A stretch of 64,000 nt of DNA from an uncultured Chlorobiaceae bacterium (GTDB lineage Bacteria; Bacteroidota; Chlorobiia; Chlorobiales; Chlorobiaceae), in the NCBI GenBank assembly GCA_903851385.1, contig CAINOC010000081.1, forward strand, positions 1-64,000, given 5' to 3'. Positions 9,270 to 17,792 of this stretch are shown piece by piece (within the stretch, counting starts at the first letter, position 1; each line of letters starts with the position of its first letter). The notes below the pieces were generated by a model that was given only the letters and a program-made list of their open reading frames with translations, had not been told where the DNA came from and ran no database searches. Both the position numbers and the translations under genes were made by a program.

Positions 9270-9527
9270 ATGGTTATGCCTACAATCACCGTTAATATTG
9301 CTTTTCAGGATTCCTTACTGAATGAAATCGATAAAACAGCCAGAAAAGAGTTCAGAAGTCGATCTGAACTGATCAGGGAGGCTGCGAGGCTTTATATTGA
9401 ACGCAGGAATCAGTGGAATGATTTTTTTCTGCTTGGCGATAAAGTGTTGTTGGAGAATCAGCTGACTGAGGATGATGTGGCCGGGGAGATAGAGGCTGTT
9501 CGCGCTTCGAGAGTCAAATCGGAATGA
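9270..9527 (+). CDS. ribbon-helix-helix (CopG/ParD-like) antitoxin
   Basis: The 85-residue protein has an N-terminal ribbon-helix-helix: a short strand [18 protein letters not shown] followed by [19 protein letters not shown]. Such proteins bind DNA as dimers and repress their own operon, while the C-terminal tail (about 50-85) wraps the toxin. It overlaps the PIN-domain gene by 4 bp, the usual antitoxin-first arrangement. ATG 9270 or 9276 is the likely start; the longer frame from 9240 adds residues atypical of the family. Confidence 0.87.
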   Translation: MVMPTITVNIAFQDSLLNEIDKTARKEFRSRSELIREAARLYIERRNQWNDFFLLGDKVLLENQLTEDDVAGEIEAVRASRVKSE

Positions 9528-9934
9528 GGATTGTATGTGATACCAATGTTCTCATTTCCGGGTTTCTTTTTGGCGGAAATCCGAGGGAAGTGTTGCGGCT
9601 TTGTTCATCGGGTAAAGTGATTAATTGTATCTCTCCAGAAATTATCCAAGAGGTTGAGGAGGTTCTGTATCGTCCAAAATTTGGACTTTTGCCTGAGCAG
9701 GTATACCGGATAATAGGGCTCTTCAGGGATACGTTTACGATGGTGATTCCCAAAAATTCAATTGGCATTATAACTCGGGATCCAGATGATAATCGGATTC
9801 TTGAGGCTGCGGATGCTGCCGAGGCCAAGGCTATTGTATCGGGGGATAAACATTTACTTGAACTGGCACTGTGGAAGGATATTCCCATTCTTAACCCTAC
9901 TGATTTCTTAAGGATAAACGGTGGTTGTTTATAG
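9524..9934 (+). CDS. PIN-domain toxin (PIN_3 / COG1569 type)
   Basis: The 136-residue protein begins [18 protein letters not shown], the first PIN motif with its metal-binding Asp. It continues with SPEIIQEVEEVLYRPKFG (conserved Glu), TRDPDDNRILEAA (Asp cluster) and AIVSGDKHLLEL (last acidic motif). All catalytic acidic residues appear present, so it should be an active Mg-dependent endoribonuclease. It overlaps the RHH antitoxin by four bases and forms a type II toxin-antitoxin pair with it. It is part of the cassette inserted at the truA 5' end. Confidence 0.9.
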   Translation: MRIVCDTNVLISGFLFGGNPREVLRLCSSGKVINCISPEIIQEVEEVLYRPKFGLLPEQVYRIIGLFRDTFTMVIPKNSIGIITRDPDDNRILEAADAAEAKAIVSGDKHLLELALWKDIPILNPTDFLRINGGCL

Positions 9935-9981
9935 AATCGTTTCTAGTACTCTTCTTTTTGTACGTCCCTTGTTTTATAAAA

Positions 9982-10016
9982 TGTAAGATACTTTCAGATT
10001 ATGAAAGTATCTTACA
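9982..10016. promoter_or_regulatory. 14-bp perfect inverted repeat, likely operator of the AbiE operon
   Basis: The arms TGTAAGATACTTTC (9982-9995) and GAAAGTATCTTACA (10003-10016) are perfect complements around a 7-bp spacer, ending three bases before the AbiEi start codon. AbiEi antitoxins are known to bind inverted repeats in their promoter and repress the operon. The position fits an autoregulatory operator; an mRNA hairpin that masks translation of AbiEi would also fit. Confidence 0.7.
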
Positions 10017-10019
10017 AAA

Positions 10020-10664
10020 ATGAATATGCTTGTTAAAAAAATCCAGCAGGCTGATTTGGCTGAGCGCGTTGTTACCGATGGTCAGTTAGCACGGCTGCTC
10101 GATGGTTCGCCGCAACGGCGCTATAATTTAGTTAATCGGGCATTGCAGCAGGGTGAGTTGCTGCACCTTCGGCGTGGCCGTTATCTTGTGGCATCAGCCT
10201 TGCAGAATCAAAAAGTTCATCCCTTTGTTTTAGCCCAGTCCCTGCAGGCGGGCTCATATATCTCCTTTGAAACGGCTCTTAGTTATCATGGATGGATTCC
10301 GGAAGCAACGCCGGTAACAATGTCGGTCACGCCGGGGTCACGGAAGCTGGAAATTGATGTTCCGATCTTTGGTGTTTTCCGGTTTTATCCATTAGCATTA
10401 AGGAATGGCTATTTTCTGGAAGGTGTTGATCGTGTAATTTTTGCAGGTCAGACTGCGCTGGTAGCTCAGCCATTACGGGCTCTTCTTGATCTTGTTTGTT
10501 TGCGCAAGCGGGATTATTCCGGCATTTCGGTACTTGGCGAAAGCTTGCGTATCGATAAAGAGCTGCTCCCAAGCATTAAGGATGAGGAGTTGCTGCGCAT
10601 GCTCCCCGTTTATCAGCATAAACGTCTTGTAACATTTATCATGTCACTTAAGGGAGGAGCGTAA
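10020..10664 (+). CDS. AbiEi-type antitoxin (type IV toxin-antitoxin system)
   Basis: The 214-residue protein has an N-terminal winged helix (VVTDGQLARLLDGSPQRRYN, then ALQQGELLHLRRGRYL) followed by the AbiEi C-terminal domain (SYISFETALSYHGWIPEATP, then ALVAQPLRALLDLVCLRK). AbiEi both represses its promoter and counteracts AbiEii without stable toxin binding. It begins three bases after a perfect inverted repeat and lies four bases upstream of AbiEii. The pair is probably a phage-defence module. Confidence 0.9.
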   Translation: MNMLVKKIQQADLAERVVTDGQLARLLDGSPQRRYNLVNRALQQGELLHLRRGRYLVASALQNQKVHPFVLAQSLQAGSYISFETALSYHGWIPEATPVTMSVTPGSRKLEIDVPIFGVFRFYPLALRNGYFLEGVDRVIFAGQTALVAQPLRALLDLVCLRKRDYSGISVLGESLRIDKELLPSIKDEELLRMLPVYQHKRLVTFIMSLKGGA

Positions 10665-10668
10665 TGTA

Positions 10669-11529
10669 ATGATTGAGTTATTGCGGAAGCGCCTTCAACA
10701 ATATAAGGCGGCTGATGCTTCGGCCGAAGAGCATGCGCTCAAGGAGATTTTGCAGGAAGTAGCTCTCTACGGGTTATGGCGTGCTGGCTTTTTTGAGGTT
10801 GCAGCATTTCAGGGAGGCACTAGTTTGCGCATTCTTCATGGATTGCCACGTTTTTCAGAGGATCTTGATTTCATTCTCCTGACCAAGGATCCGGAATTTA
10901 TCTGGACCCCTTATTTTAAAACCCTCAGGGAGGTGTTGGCAGAATTTGGTGTTCATTGTGAACTTGTTGATCGCGGTCATATGGATCGTGCTGTTCGTCA
11001 GGCGATGCTGAAAGATGATTCTATCGGCAGCCAGCTTAATCTCTCATTTTACGGGACCAGTAACGCTCGGAAATTAAAAGTCAAGCTGGAAATCGATACT
11101 TTGCCTCCAGAGGGTTCAGGGTTTGACTATCGTTATCTTGATTTTCCTCTTGATTATGAACTCTGTGCGCAAGATCTGTCGAGTAATTTTGCACTCAAGG
11201 TTCATGCCCTTATGTGCCAGCCTTATATCAAGGGTAGAGACTGGTTCGATTTCAGCTGGTATGTTACCCAAGGCGTTATCCCGAATTTTCTGCTTCTGCA
11301 AAATGCACTGTATCAATATGGTCCATGGGCCGGAGATCACCTGAACATCGATGCTGATTGGCTCAACACAGCTATGCAGAACAAGATTCATAGCATATCC
11401 TGGTCAGATGCGGCCGAAGATGTTGCCCCATTTCTGCCTCCCGCAGAGCAACACAGTCTTAAGCTATGGAGTCCCCGCTTTTTCAACGAAAAGCTCAGGA
11501 AATTGATTAACGAAGCACTTAAAAATTAA
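10669..11529 (+). CDS. AbiEii-type nucleotidyltransferase toxin
   Basis: The 286-residue protein has the nucleotidyltransferase core of AbiEii/MenT toxins: FQGGTSLRILHGLPRFSEDLDF near residue 50, giving the GGTxxR site and the DxD metal-binding pair. LKVKLEIDTLPPEG about 90 residues later may provide the third acidic residue, and FALKVHALMCQPYIKGRDWFDF is typical of the second half of the family. MenT-type relatives add nucleotides to tRNA 3' ends and stop translation. A GGGAGGAGC ribosome site lies just upstream of ATG 10669. Catalytic residues are intact. Confidence 0.92.
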   Translation: MIELLRKRLQQYKAADASAEEHALKEILQEVALYGLWRAGFFEVAAFQGGTSLRILHGLPRFSEDLDFILLTKDPEFIWTPYFKTLREVLAEFGVHCELVDRGHMDRAVRQAMLKDDSIGSQLNLSFYGTSNARKLKVKLEIDTLPPEGSGFDYRYLDFPLDYELCAQDLSSNFALKVHALMCQPYIKGRDWFDFSWYVTQGVIPNFLLLQNALYQYGPWAGDHLNIDADWLNTAMQNKIHSISWSDAAEDVAPFLPPAEQHSLKLWSPRFFNEKLRKLINEALKN

Positions 11530-11555
11530 GTGGACCTGTTGATGCATTTGTATTT

Positions 11556-12287
11556 ATGAAGAATATCAGGATTACCGTTGAATATGATGGTACTTCCTTT
11601 GCTGGATGGCAGAGGCAGTCTGGCAGGATAACAACCGTCCAGGGTGAGATAGAGGCGGGACTCGGGATGATTCTGCAGGAGAAAATTTCTCTTGCAGCTG
11701 CAGGGCGAACCGATAAGGGGGTTCATGCCAAGGCTCAGGTCGCTAATTTTTTAAGCGCTTCAACACTGGAGCTTCCCAGAATTGTTCATTCGCTGAATTG
11801 TGTTTTGCCCGACACAATCAGGGTAAGTGACCCTCGTGAAATGCCTTATGAATTTCATGCACGGCACAGTGCCCGGGAGCGGCAGTACCGGTATTTTCTT
11901 CTTGAAGAGCCTTCAGCTATTTATGGTCGCTTTGCGGGGTGTTCGTATGGAAAACCTGATATTGAGGTTATGCAGGAGATTGCCGCTTCTCTGGTTGGAA
12001 CTCACGATTTCACAGCCTTTTCCAAGGAGGATAGAGATAATCCGGGTCGTCTCTGCAGTGTGACAGCGAGCGAATGGTACCGGTATGATCGCTTTCTGGT
12101 ATTTCAGATTTCAGCAAACCGTTTTTTAAGGAGTATGGTGCGCTATCTTGTTGATACAATGGTATGCGCTGGAATGGGGGCGCTCAGTGTTGAAGAGTTC
12201 CAGAGGATGCTTGACTCAATGGTGATATCAAATTCAGTAAAGCCAGCCGTTGCAAACGGTCTTTTTCTCTGGAAAGTTACCTACTGA
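11556..12287 (+). CDS. truA: tRNA pseudouridine(38-40) synthase
   Basis: TruA converts uridines 38-40 of the tRNA anticodon arm to pseudouridine. The 243-residue protein has [14 protein letters not shown] at the N-terminus, the catalytic motif AAGRTDKGVHA with its essential Asp near residue 52, and FLRSMVRYLVDTMV near the C-terminus. It starts 26 bp after AbiEii. A diverged copy of its first 62 bp lies at 9111-9174, so the region before this gene has been replaced or invaded while the gene stayed intact. Confidence 0.96.
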   Translation: MKNIRITVEYDGTSFAGWQRQSGRITTVQGEIEAGLGMILQEKISLAAAGRTDKGVHAKAQVANFLSASTLELPRIVHSLNCVLPDTIRVSDPREMPYEFHARHSARERQYRYFLLEEPSAIYGRFAGCSYGKPDIEVMQEIAASLVGTHDFTAFSKEDRDNPGRLCSVTASEWYRYDRFLVFQISANRFLRSMVRYLVDTMVCAGMGALSVEEFQRMLDSMVISNSVKPAVANGLFLWKVTY

Positions 12288-12488
12288 TATTGGATTTAAA
12301 ATGTATTGTATGCGTAAAAGATTATTGTATTAGTCAGGAACGGTTTTTATTGTTACTTTTTCAAGGTTGATTTCTGCTGTTTCAGCATGGATCGTTTAGT
12401 ATTTCCTCTCTTAATGAACGTGCCGCTAGTGAAAATAAGGGTTTATAATAAGGGTATTTCCAATAATCGTTGTGAGCGGATTGCGAGC

Positions 12489-14159
12489 ATGGCGGACGAA
12501 ACGTCCATGGGCAATCAAAACGTCCTGAAAACCTTTGTGAGTCCCTTTACAATTTTGAAGGTGTTGTTACTGGCAGTCGTTTTTCAGTATCCTGTTTTGC
12601 CGGTTTTTGCTGCAGATTCTTCGGCAGCTATCAGGGGAACGCTTCCAAAGTCATCAGTTTCAGATATTCTTGACAGTCTTGTCAATGCGACCTATTTCAA
12701 GGATGAACACTTTTCATCCACTTCGAAAGAGGGCGAAAAGTTTGGATTTCCTGCCAATTTTGTGCCTCAGTACAGCGATTCGGTCTATGCTTCAAGAATT
12801 GCGTCGCTTGCTAGAAAAACCCCTTTCAATCTTGTCTTTAATGATCATGTCAGAGGGTTTATAAGGCTTTATGCTGTCGATAAAAGAAATACGACGGCCA
12901 AAATCCTCGGACTCACAAAAATCTATTTTCCTCAGTTTGAGGAGAAACTTGATGCCTACAACATTCCCCTTGAAATGAAGTACCTTGCCATTGTGGAATC
13001 GGCTCTTAACCCCACGGCAGTCTCTCCTGCCGGAGCTAAAGGGCTATGGCAGTTTATGTATGGAACGGGAAAAATGTACGGTATGCAGTCATCTTCCTTT
13101 ATAGAGGACCGCTATGATTCGGAGAAGGCGACTGTGGCGGCATGTAAATATTTAAAGGATCTCTACAATATCTATGGTGACTGGTTTCTTACACTTGCGG
13201 CTTATAATGCGGGTCCTGGAAATGTCAATAAAGCAATCAGGAGAGCTGGCGGTGTAAAGAACTACTGGGCAGTATGGGATTATCTTCCTGCTGAAACGAG
13301 GGGTTATGTTCCGGCATTTATTGCCGTGAACTATATCATGAATTACTACAACGAACACAATATCCGTCCCGTAGAGCCGGGATTTCTGTATCACGATATC
13401 GACACACTGAGAACCACCCGTATGTTGTCGTTTGATCAGATAAATGCGACCATAGGTGTTCCGATGCGTGATCTCCAGTTTCTTAACCCGCAGTACAAGC
13501 TTGGCATTATTCCCGCGGCAGGGTCAATGGGAAACGTTATCAAACTGCCAAAACAGTATATCGGTCAGTTCCAGAGGCGTGAACAGGAGATTTATGCTTA
13601 CAGGTCGCAAAAAACAACAGAGCGCGAGCAGTTGCTTGCAAAGGTTGAAAGTCTCAATGCCAGTGCCGGAGGAGAGGGAGAGAAGGTTCATATTGTGCAG
13701 CAGGGTGAAACTCTTGGTACTATTGCAAGGCTTTACCGAACCTATATCAGTCAGCTGATTGTCTGGAACAACTTGAAAGATCCCGATGTGACTCCCGGTC
13801 AGAAACTTGTTGTTTTCGGAAGTGGTGATAACAGCAGTTCGCGTCAGAGTGAAGGGGGGGGCGAAGGTTCTGTGAAAAAAAAGCTGGTCATTCACAGGGT
13901 TGGAAAGTCAGAAACACTCTCTTCCATTGCCAGAAAGTACGGGACCAGTGTTGGTCGTCTTTCAGAGTTGAACAATCTGAAGAATCGTATGAAGGTTGTT
14001 CCCGGCCAGCGGCTTAAAATTGAACGGGAGGTAGTGACGTTTGAAAAACCCCGGTATTCAGCCCGTCATTCCAAGACTGGCAAGGGTAGTAAGGGTTTGA
14101 AAAGTCATAAAGTTAAAAAAGAGCGTTCATCCCGTTCCACCCGTAAACGTAAGCGATAG
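12489..14159 (+). CDS. membrane-bound lytic murein transglycosylase (MltD-like) with LysM domains
   Basis: This secreted enzyme cleaves peptidoglycan between MurNAc and GlcNAc. From ATG 12489 it has a hydrophobic signal segment ([21 protein letters not shown]) without an obvious lipobox. The SLT domain follows with the catalytic-Glu motif [21 protein letters not shown] and [18 protein letters not shown]. Two LysM domains follow ([19 protein letters not shown] and [19 protein letters not shown]), then a very basic tail rich in Lys, Ser and Arg. The frame opens upstream at 12387, but those residues do not fit a signal peptide. It is a stand-alone gene. Confidence 0.9.
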   Translation: MADETSMGNQNVLKTFVSPFTILKVLLLAVVFQYPVLPVFAADSSAAIRGTLPKSSVSDILDSLVNATYFKDEHFSSTSKEGEKFGFPANFVPQYSDSVYASRIASLARKTPFNLVFNDHVRGFIRLYAVDKRNTTAKILGLTKIYFPQFEEKLDAYNIPLEMKYLAIVESALNPTAVSPAGAKGLWQFMYGTGKMYGMQSSSFIEDRYDSEKATVAACKYLKDLYNIYGDWFLTLAAYNAGPGNVNKAIRRAGGVKNYWAVWDYLPAETRGYVPAFIAVNYIMNYYNEHNIRPVEPGFLYHDIDTLRTTRMLSFDQINATIGVPMRDLQFLNPQYKLGIIPAAGSMGNVIKLPKQYIGQFQRREQEIYAYRSQKTTEREQLLAKVESLNASAGGEGEKVHIVQQGETLGTIARLYRTYISQLIVWNNLKDPDVTPGQKLVVFGSGDNSSSRQSEGGGEGSVKKKLVIHRVGKSETLSSIARKYGTSVGRLSELNNLKNRMKVVPGQRLKIEREVVTFEKPRYSARHSKTGKGSKGLKSHKVKKERSSRSTRKRKR

Positions 14160-14337
14160 AGGGATAATGGGTGAGAGGAAGCATGGGTTTTAAAACGGTA
14201 ATTTGTTATTTCAGCGTATCTATTACACGGAAATTTTATTATCTTAAGCCTTTTCAAGTTGCTTGGCTGACGGAAAATAGGGGTTTGCAGGAAATTGGTT
14301 TATTCAATAATTCTTTAAATAAGAATCATTAAAACGT

Positions 14338-15525
14338 ATGCGTAATATCATTTTCACCGGAAAGGGTGGTGTTGGTAAAACTTCTGTTGCTGCAGCCACA
14401 GCGCTCAAAGCCGCAGATATGGGGTACAAGACACTTATTATGTCTACCGATCCGGCGCACAGTCTGGGCGACTCGCTCGATGTTAAACTTGGACCTTCAC
14501 CTGTGAAGGTTGCTGAAAATCTCTGGGGTCAGGAGGTCAGCGTTTTTGGTGATCTTAATCTGAACTGGGATGTCGTTAGAGAGCACTTTGCACATTTGAT
14601 GGAGTCACGTGGAATCGAAGGTGTTTATGCTGAGGAAATGGGTGTGCTTCCAGGAATGGAAGAGCTCTTTTCGCTCTCATATATCAAGCGTTATAATGAA
14701 CAGAATGAATACGATCTTCTTGTAGTTGACTGCGCTCCTACAGGCGAAACTCTTCGTCTTCTTTCTCTGCCTGAAACATTCGGATGGTTTATCAAAATGA
14801 TCCGTAATGTCGAAAAGTTTATGGTGAAGCCAGTTATCAGGCCTCTTTCAAAGAAAATCAATAAAATCAACGATTTTGTTGCTCCTGTAGAGGTTTATGA
14901 CAAGGTTGACAATCTCTTCTCTTCAACAGAAGGTATTATCGACTTGCTGGCCGATAACACAAAAACAACCATGCGTCTTGTGATGAACCCTGAAAAGATG
15001 GTTATCAAGGAGTCCATGCGTGCTTTGACCTATCTTAATCTCTATGGTATTACCGTTGACAGGATTACCATTAACCGTGTTATGCCTGATCAGAGCCCTG
15101 ATCCTTATTTCCAGAAGTGGCGCGCTATTCAGCAGAAGTATATCGATCAGATCACGGATGCCTTTGCTCCTATTCCGATTGCAGAAGTGCCGCTGTTTGA
15201 TGATGAGGTTGTCGGGTTGCCGATGCTTCGCAGGGTAGGTGAAAAAGTGTATGGCGATTTGAATCCTCTTGATATTTTCTTCTCGGAAAATCCGATTGAT
15301 ATCCAGAAGGTTTCTGACGGTCACTACAAGGTTCGTGTCAGGCTGCCGTTTATGGAAAATATGGGTCTGGAACCGAAAATTCTTAAACTTGGTGATGATC
15401 TTACCATCCGTATCGGCGATTACCAGAAGGTTGTTGTACTGCCGATCTTCCTCGCCGGAATGGAATCAACAGGTGCTAGTTATGAAGATAAGTGGCTCAG
15501 TATCGATTTTGCCAAGGCGAACTGA
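14338..15525 (+). CDS. ArsA/Get3-family ATPase with C-terminal beta domain
   Basis: The 395-residue protein starts with the deviant Walker A motif [18 protein letters not shown], has the switch-I segment [15 protein letters not shown] and continues with [19 protein letters not shown]. This is a single ArsA/Get3 ATPase domain of about 300 residues. The last 90 residues ([19 protein letters not shown], then [15 protein letters not shown]) look like the small Hsp20-like domain seen in several bacterial ArsA homologues. No arsenite genes surround it, so arsenic export is unlikely; Get3-type membrane-protein handling is one possibility. A strong terminator follows. Confidence 0.9.
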   Translation: MRNIIFTGKGGVGKTSVAAATALKAADMGYKTLIMSTDPAHSLGDSLDVKLGPSPVKVAENLWGQEVSVFGDLNLNWDVVREHFAHLMESRGIEGVYAEEMGVLPGMEELFSLSYIKRYNEQNEYDLLVVDCAPTGETLRLLSLPETFGWFIKMIRNVEKFMVKPVIRPLSKKINKINDFVAPVEVYDKVDNLFSSTEGIIDLLADNTKTTMRLVMNPEKMVIKESMRALTYLNLYGITVDRITINRVMPDQSPDPYFQKWRAIQQKYIDQITDAFAPIPIAEVPLFDDEVVGLPMLRRVGEKVYGDLNPLDIFFSENPIDIQKVSDGHYKVRVRLPFMENMGLEPKILKLGDDLTIRIGDYQKVVVLPIFLAGMESTGASYEDKWLSIDFAKAN

Positions 15526-15568
15526 TTTTCTTGGTTTTCTCCGGATGTTAATCTGGCTTTAAAGGACA

Positions 15569-15602
15569 ATAAAAAACCTGCCGGCAAGGCAGGTTTTTTA
15601 TT
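15569..15602. terminator. bidirectional intrinsic terminator between the ArsA-like gene and serA
   Basis: The stem AAAAAACCTGCC/GGCAGGTTTTTT with a short loop is flanked by A and T tracts, so it can stop transcription from both sides. It lies between the converging ArsA-like gene (+) and serA (-). Confidence 0.9.
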
Positions 15603-15622
15603 GTCTGACTGTAAATCTGTTT

Positions 15623-17203
15623 TTAGAGTGTAACCAGATTCGCAACGTCAACACCGTTGACATTTCTTATGCCGTCAAGCAATTCTGTTGTAACAGCTCC
15701 ATCCACAACAATAGCTGTCATGGCGACTTTTTTCTCTTCATCCCTTGAGAGTGCGATATAGGCGATATTCAAGTTATGCTGCAGCAAGAGCTGAGTGACA
15801 TTTGCTATGACACCCGGCTTGTCGATATTGTTGTAGATAATAATGTTGCCTTCCGGTTTGAATTCGACAAGGAACTGGTCGATCATAACAATACGTACCT
15901 CTTTATCACCAAAGACAGTGCCGCCTATCATCCGTTTTGCATGCCCGTTTTCAAGCTCAATGCGGATGAGGTTCGTATAGTCAGGGTTTTCCTTTTCAAA
16001 CTTCTGCTGCAGGCTGATACCGCAATCCTTTGCCATCGTGAATGCATTGATATAGTTGGTATCTTTTGACTGGCGGATATCAAGAAAGCCTTTCAGAGCT
16101 GCTGCTGTAATAACTTCGTTAAATTTTTGAAGGAATTCACCTGAGGTTCTGATTGTCATTCTGGTGGCATCCTGAGGGGCCATCTGGGCAAGGGTTGCTC
16201 CAAGTTTTTCAGCAAGCGTGAGATATGACTGTACACCTGGTGCCTGTGCCAGTTCAACGGCTGATGCATTGACAGCCCCTTCAAGCTTTCCTCTCCTTTT
16301 CCATTCGACAATCTGTTCAGCTATCTGAATGGCAACTTTTTGCTGTGCTTCGTTTGTAGATGCAGCAATATGCGGGGTAGCAATGACAGCGTCAAGTTTT
16401 AAAAGAGGATTGTCGGGGTTGACCGGTTCTGTTTCAAAAACATCAAGCGCAGCGGCGGAAACTTTTCCGGATTCTATGGCTTCAGCAAGGTCGGCTTCAT
16501 TAATTATTCCTCCTCTGGCGCAGTTGATGATGATGACACCTGGCTTCATCAGGTCAAGCGTATCTTTTGAAATCAGATTACGTGTTGATTCGTTCAGTGA
16601 TGAATGAATGGTAATAACATCAGCGCGCATGAAATTTTCATGCAGAGGGAGGAGCTCAATGTTGAGATGTGAGGCAAATTCGTCAGGAATCATGGGGTCG
16701 TAGGCGATGGTGTTCATCCCGAAAGCCTGCATGCGTGAAGCTACTTCACGTCCAATTTTTCCAAGACCGATAATGGAAAGGGTTTTGCCTTCAAGCTCGA
16801 TGCCGGTAAATTTTGTTTTATTCCAGTTTCCCTGCTTCAGGTCAGCTGTTGCCTGAGGGATGCGGCGTGCGGAGGAAAGAATCATGGCGCAGGTATGTTC
16901 AGCTGCTGAAATGGTGTTTCCGCCTGGAGTGTTCATAACGATAATGCCGTTACGGGTTGCAGCTTCAATGTCGATGTTGTCAACCCCGGCTCCAGCTCTA
17001 CCGATAAGCTGCAGCTTTGTGCCGCACTCGATAATTTCAGCGGTAACTTTTGTGGCGCTTCTGACTATCAGTTTTTCGAAGCCGCCGATGATGCGTTTAA
17101 GCTCTTCCTTACTGATTTTTGGTATTTCTGTAACGTCAAAACCGTTCTGAGAGAGGATTTGACCGCATTGCGGATCAATACCGTCAGTGATCAGTACGTT
17201 CAT
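15623..17203 (-). CDS. serA: D-3-phosphoglycerate dehydrogenase
   Basis: SerA oxidises 3-phosphoglycerate to 3-phosphohydroxypyruvate, the first step of serine synthesis. The 526-residue protein is the long bacterial type. The catalytic and NAD-binding region shows IGRAGAGVDNIDIEAATRNG, LSIIGLGKIGREVASR, INCARGGIINEADLAEA (substrate Arg) and AVIATPHIAASTNEAQ (catalytic His). A substrate-side domain follows, then a C-terminal ACT domain (about 450-526, IIYNNIDKPGVIANVTQLL) that probably mediates serine feedback. It is transcribed alone and ends at a shared terminator. Confidence 0.97.
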   Translation of the reverse strand: MNVLITDGIDPQCGQILSQNGFDVTEIPKISKEELKRIIGGFEKLIVRSATKVTAEIIECGTKLQLIGRAGAGVDNIDIEAATRNGIIVMNTPGGNTISAAEHTCAMILSSARRIPQATADLKQGNWNKTKFTGIELEGKTLSIIGLGKIGREVASRMQAFGMNTIAYDPMIPDEFASHLNIELLPLHENFMRADVITIHSSLNESTRNLISKDTLDLMKPGVIIINCARGGIINEADLAEAIESGKVSAAALDVFETEPVNPDNPLLKLDAVIATPHIAASTNEAQQKVAIQIAEQIVEWKRRGKLEGAVNASAVELAQAPGVQSYLTLAEKLGATLAQMAPQDATRMTIRTSGEFLQKFNEVITAAALKGFLDIRQSKDTNYINAFTMAKDCGISLQQKFEKENPDYTNLIRIELENGHAKRMIGGTVFGDKEVRIVMIDQFLVEFKPEGNIIIYNNIDKPGVIANVTQLLLQHNLNIAYIALSRDEEKKVAMTAIVVDGAVTTELLDGIRNVNGVDVANLVTL

Positions 17204-17373
17204 GTTTTTTTTGATTATTGATTGCCAGTTTTGAAAACTTTGTTCTTAACTGGGGTAATATATTTCTTTTTTTTTGAGGCATTAAGATTAAAATAATCGA
17301 GGTTTTGAAAAAGGGGCGATTAAGGAAGAGGATAAAATAGCAGGTTGAGAATTTGCTGAAGAAAGCAACTCAG

Positions 17374-17760
17374 CTACAGGTTAAAGGGGTTGTCAACTAC
17401 TTCCAGAGAGAGCTCTTTTGTGTGGTCATGAAAACCAATCCGGATGTAATGGTGGTTCTCTTTACAGAAAATATCAATCCCTTTTTCAACTGCATGCAGA
17501 ATGATGTGACCTTTATGATGGCCGAGCTCTTTGGAAAGATCATTCCATTTCCTGAAAACAAGATTGGTATAGCATTCCCCCTCCCTGATGGACAGAACAC
17601 TATGATCTCCCATATCAGTTATGACATCAGGCGTAGAGATTAATGACATCTCCTTTCCAATCCAGATGCTTATGATCTCACAATGAAACGGAAGGAAGAC
17701 TGAGTTTTTGACAAAAAAACCATGCTCGCCATTGTTGATTGCCGTAGTAAAGCTTTTCAT
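17374..17760 (-). CDS. hypothetical protein, 128 residues
   Basis: I do not recognise this protein. It fills most of the gap between the NhaD gene and serA and reads in the same direction as both. The sequence has normal amino-acid composition, several His residues (GHHKGHIILHAVEKG, HHYIRIGFHDHTKEL) and no membrane segment or signal peptide. No good ribosome-binding site is visible before ATG 17760. The opposite strand has a shorter open frame (17353-17643) that I judge less likely. It could be a small gene co-transcribed after the antiporter. Confidence 0.45.
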   Translation of the reverse strand: MKSFTTAINNGEHGFFVKNSVFLPFHCEIISIWIGKEMSLISTPDVITDMGDHSVLSIREGECYTNLVFRKWNDLSKELGHHKGHIILHAVEKGIDIFCKENHHYIRIGFHDHTKELSLEVVDNPFNL

Positions 17761-17792
17761 AACTATGAATGTTACAGATTAACGTGTTCCCT

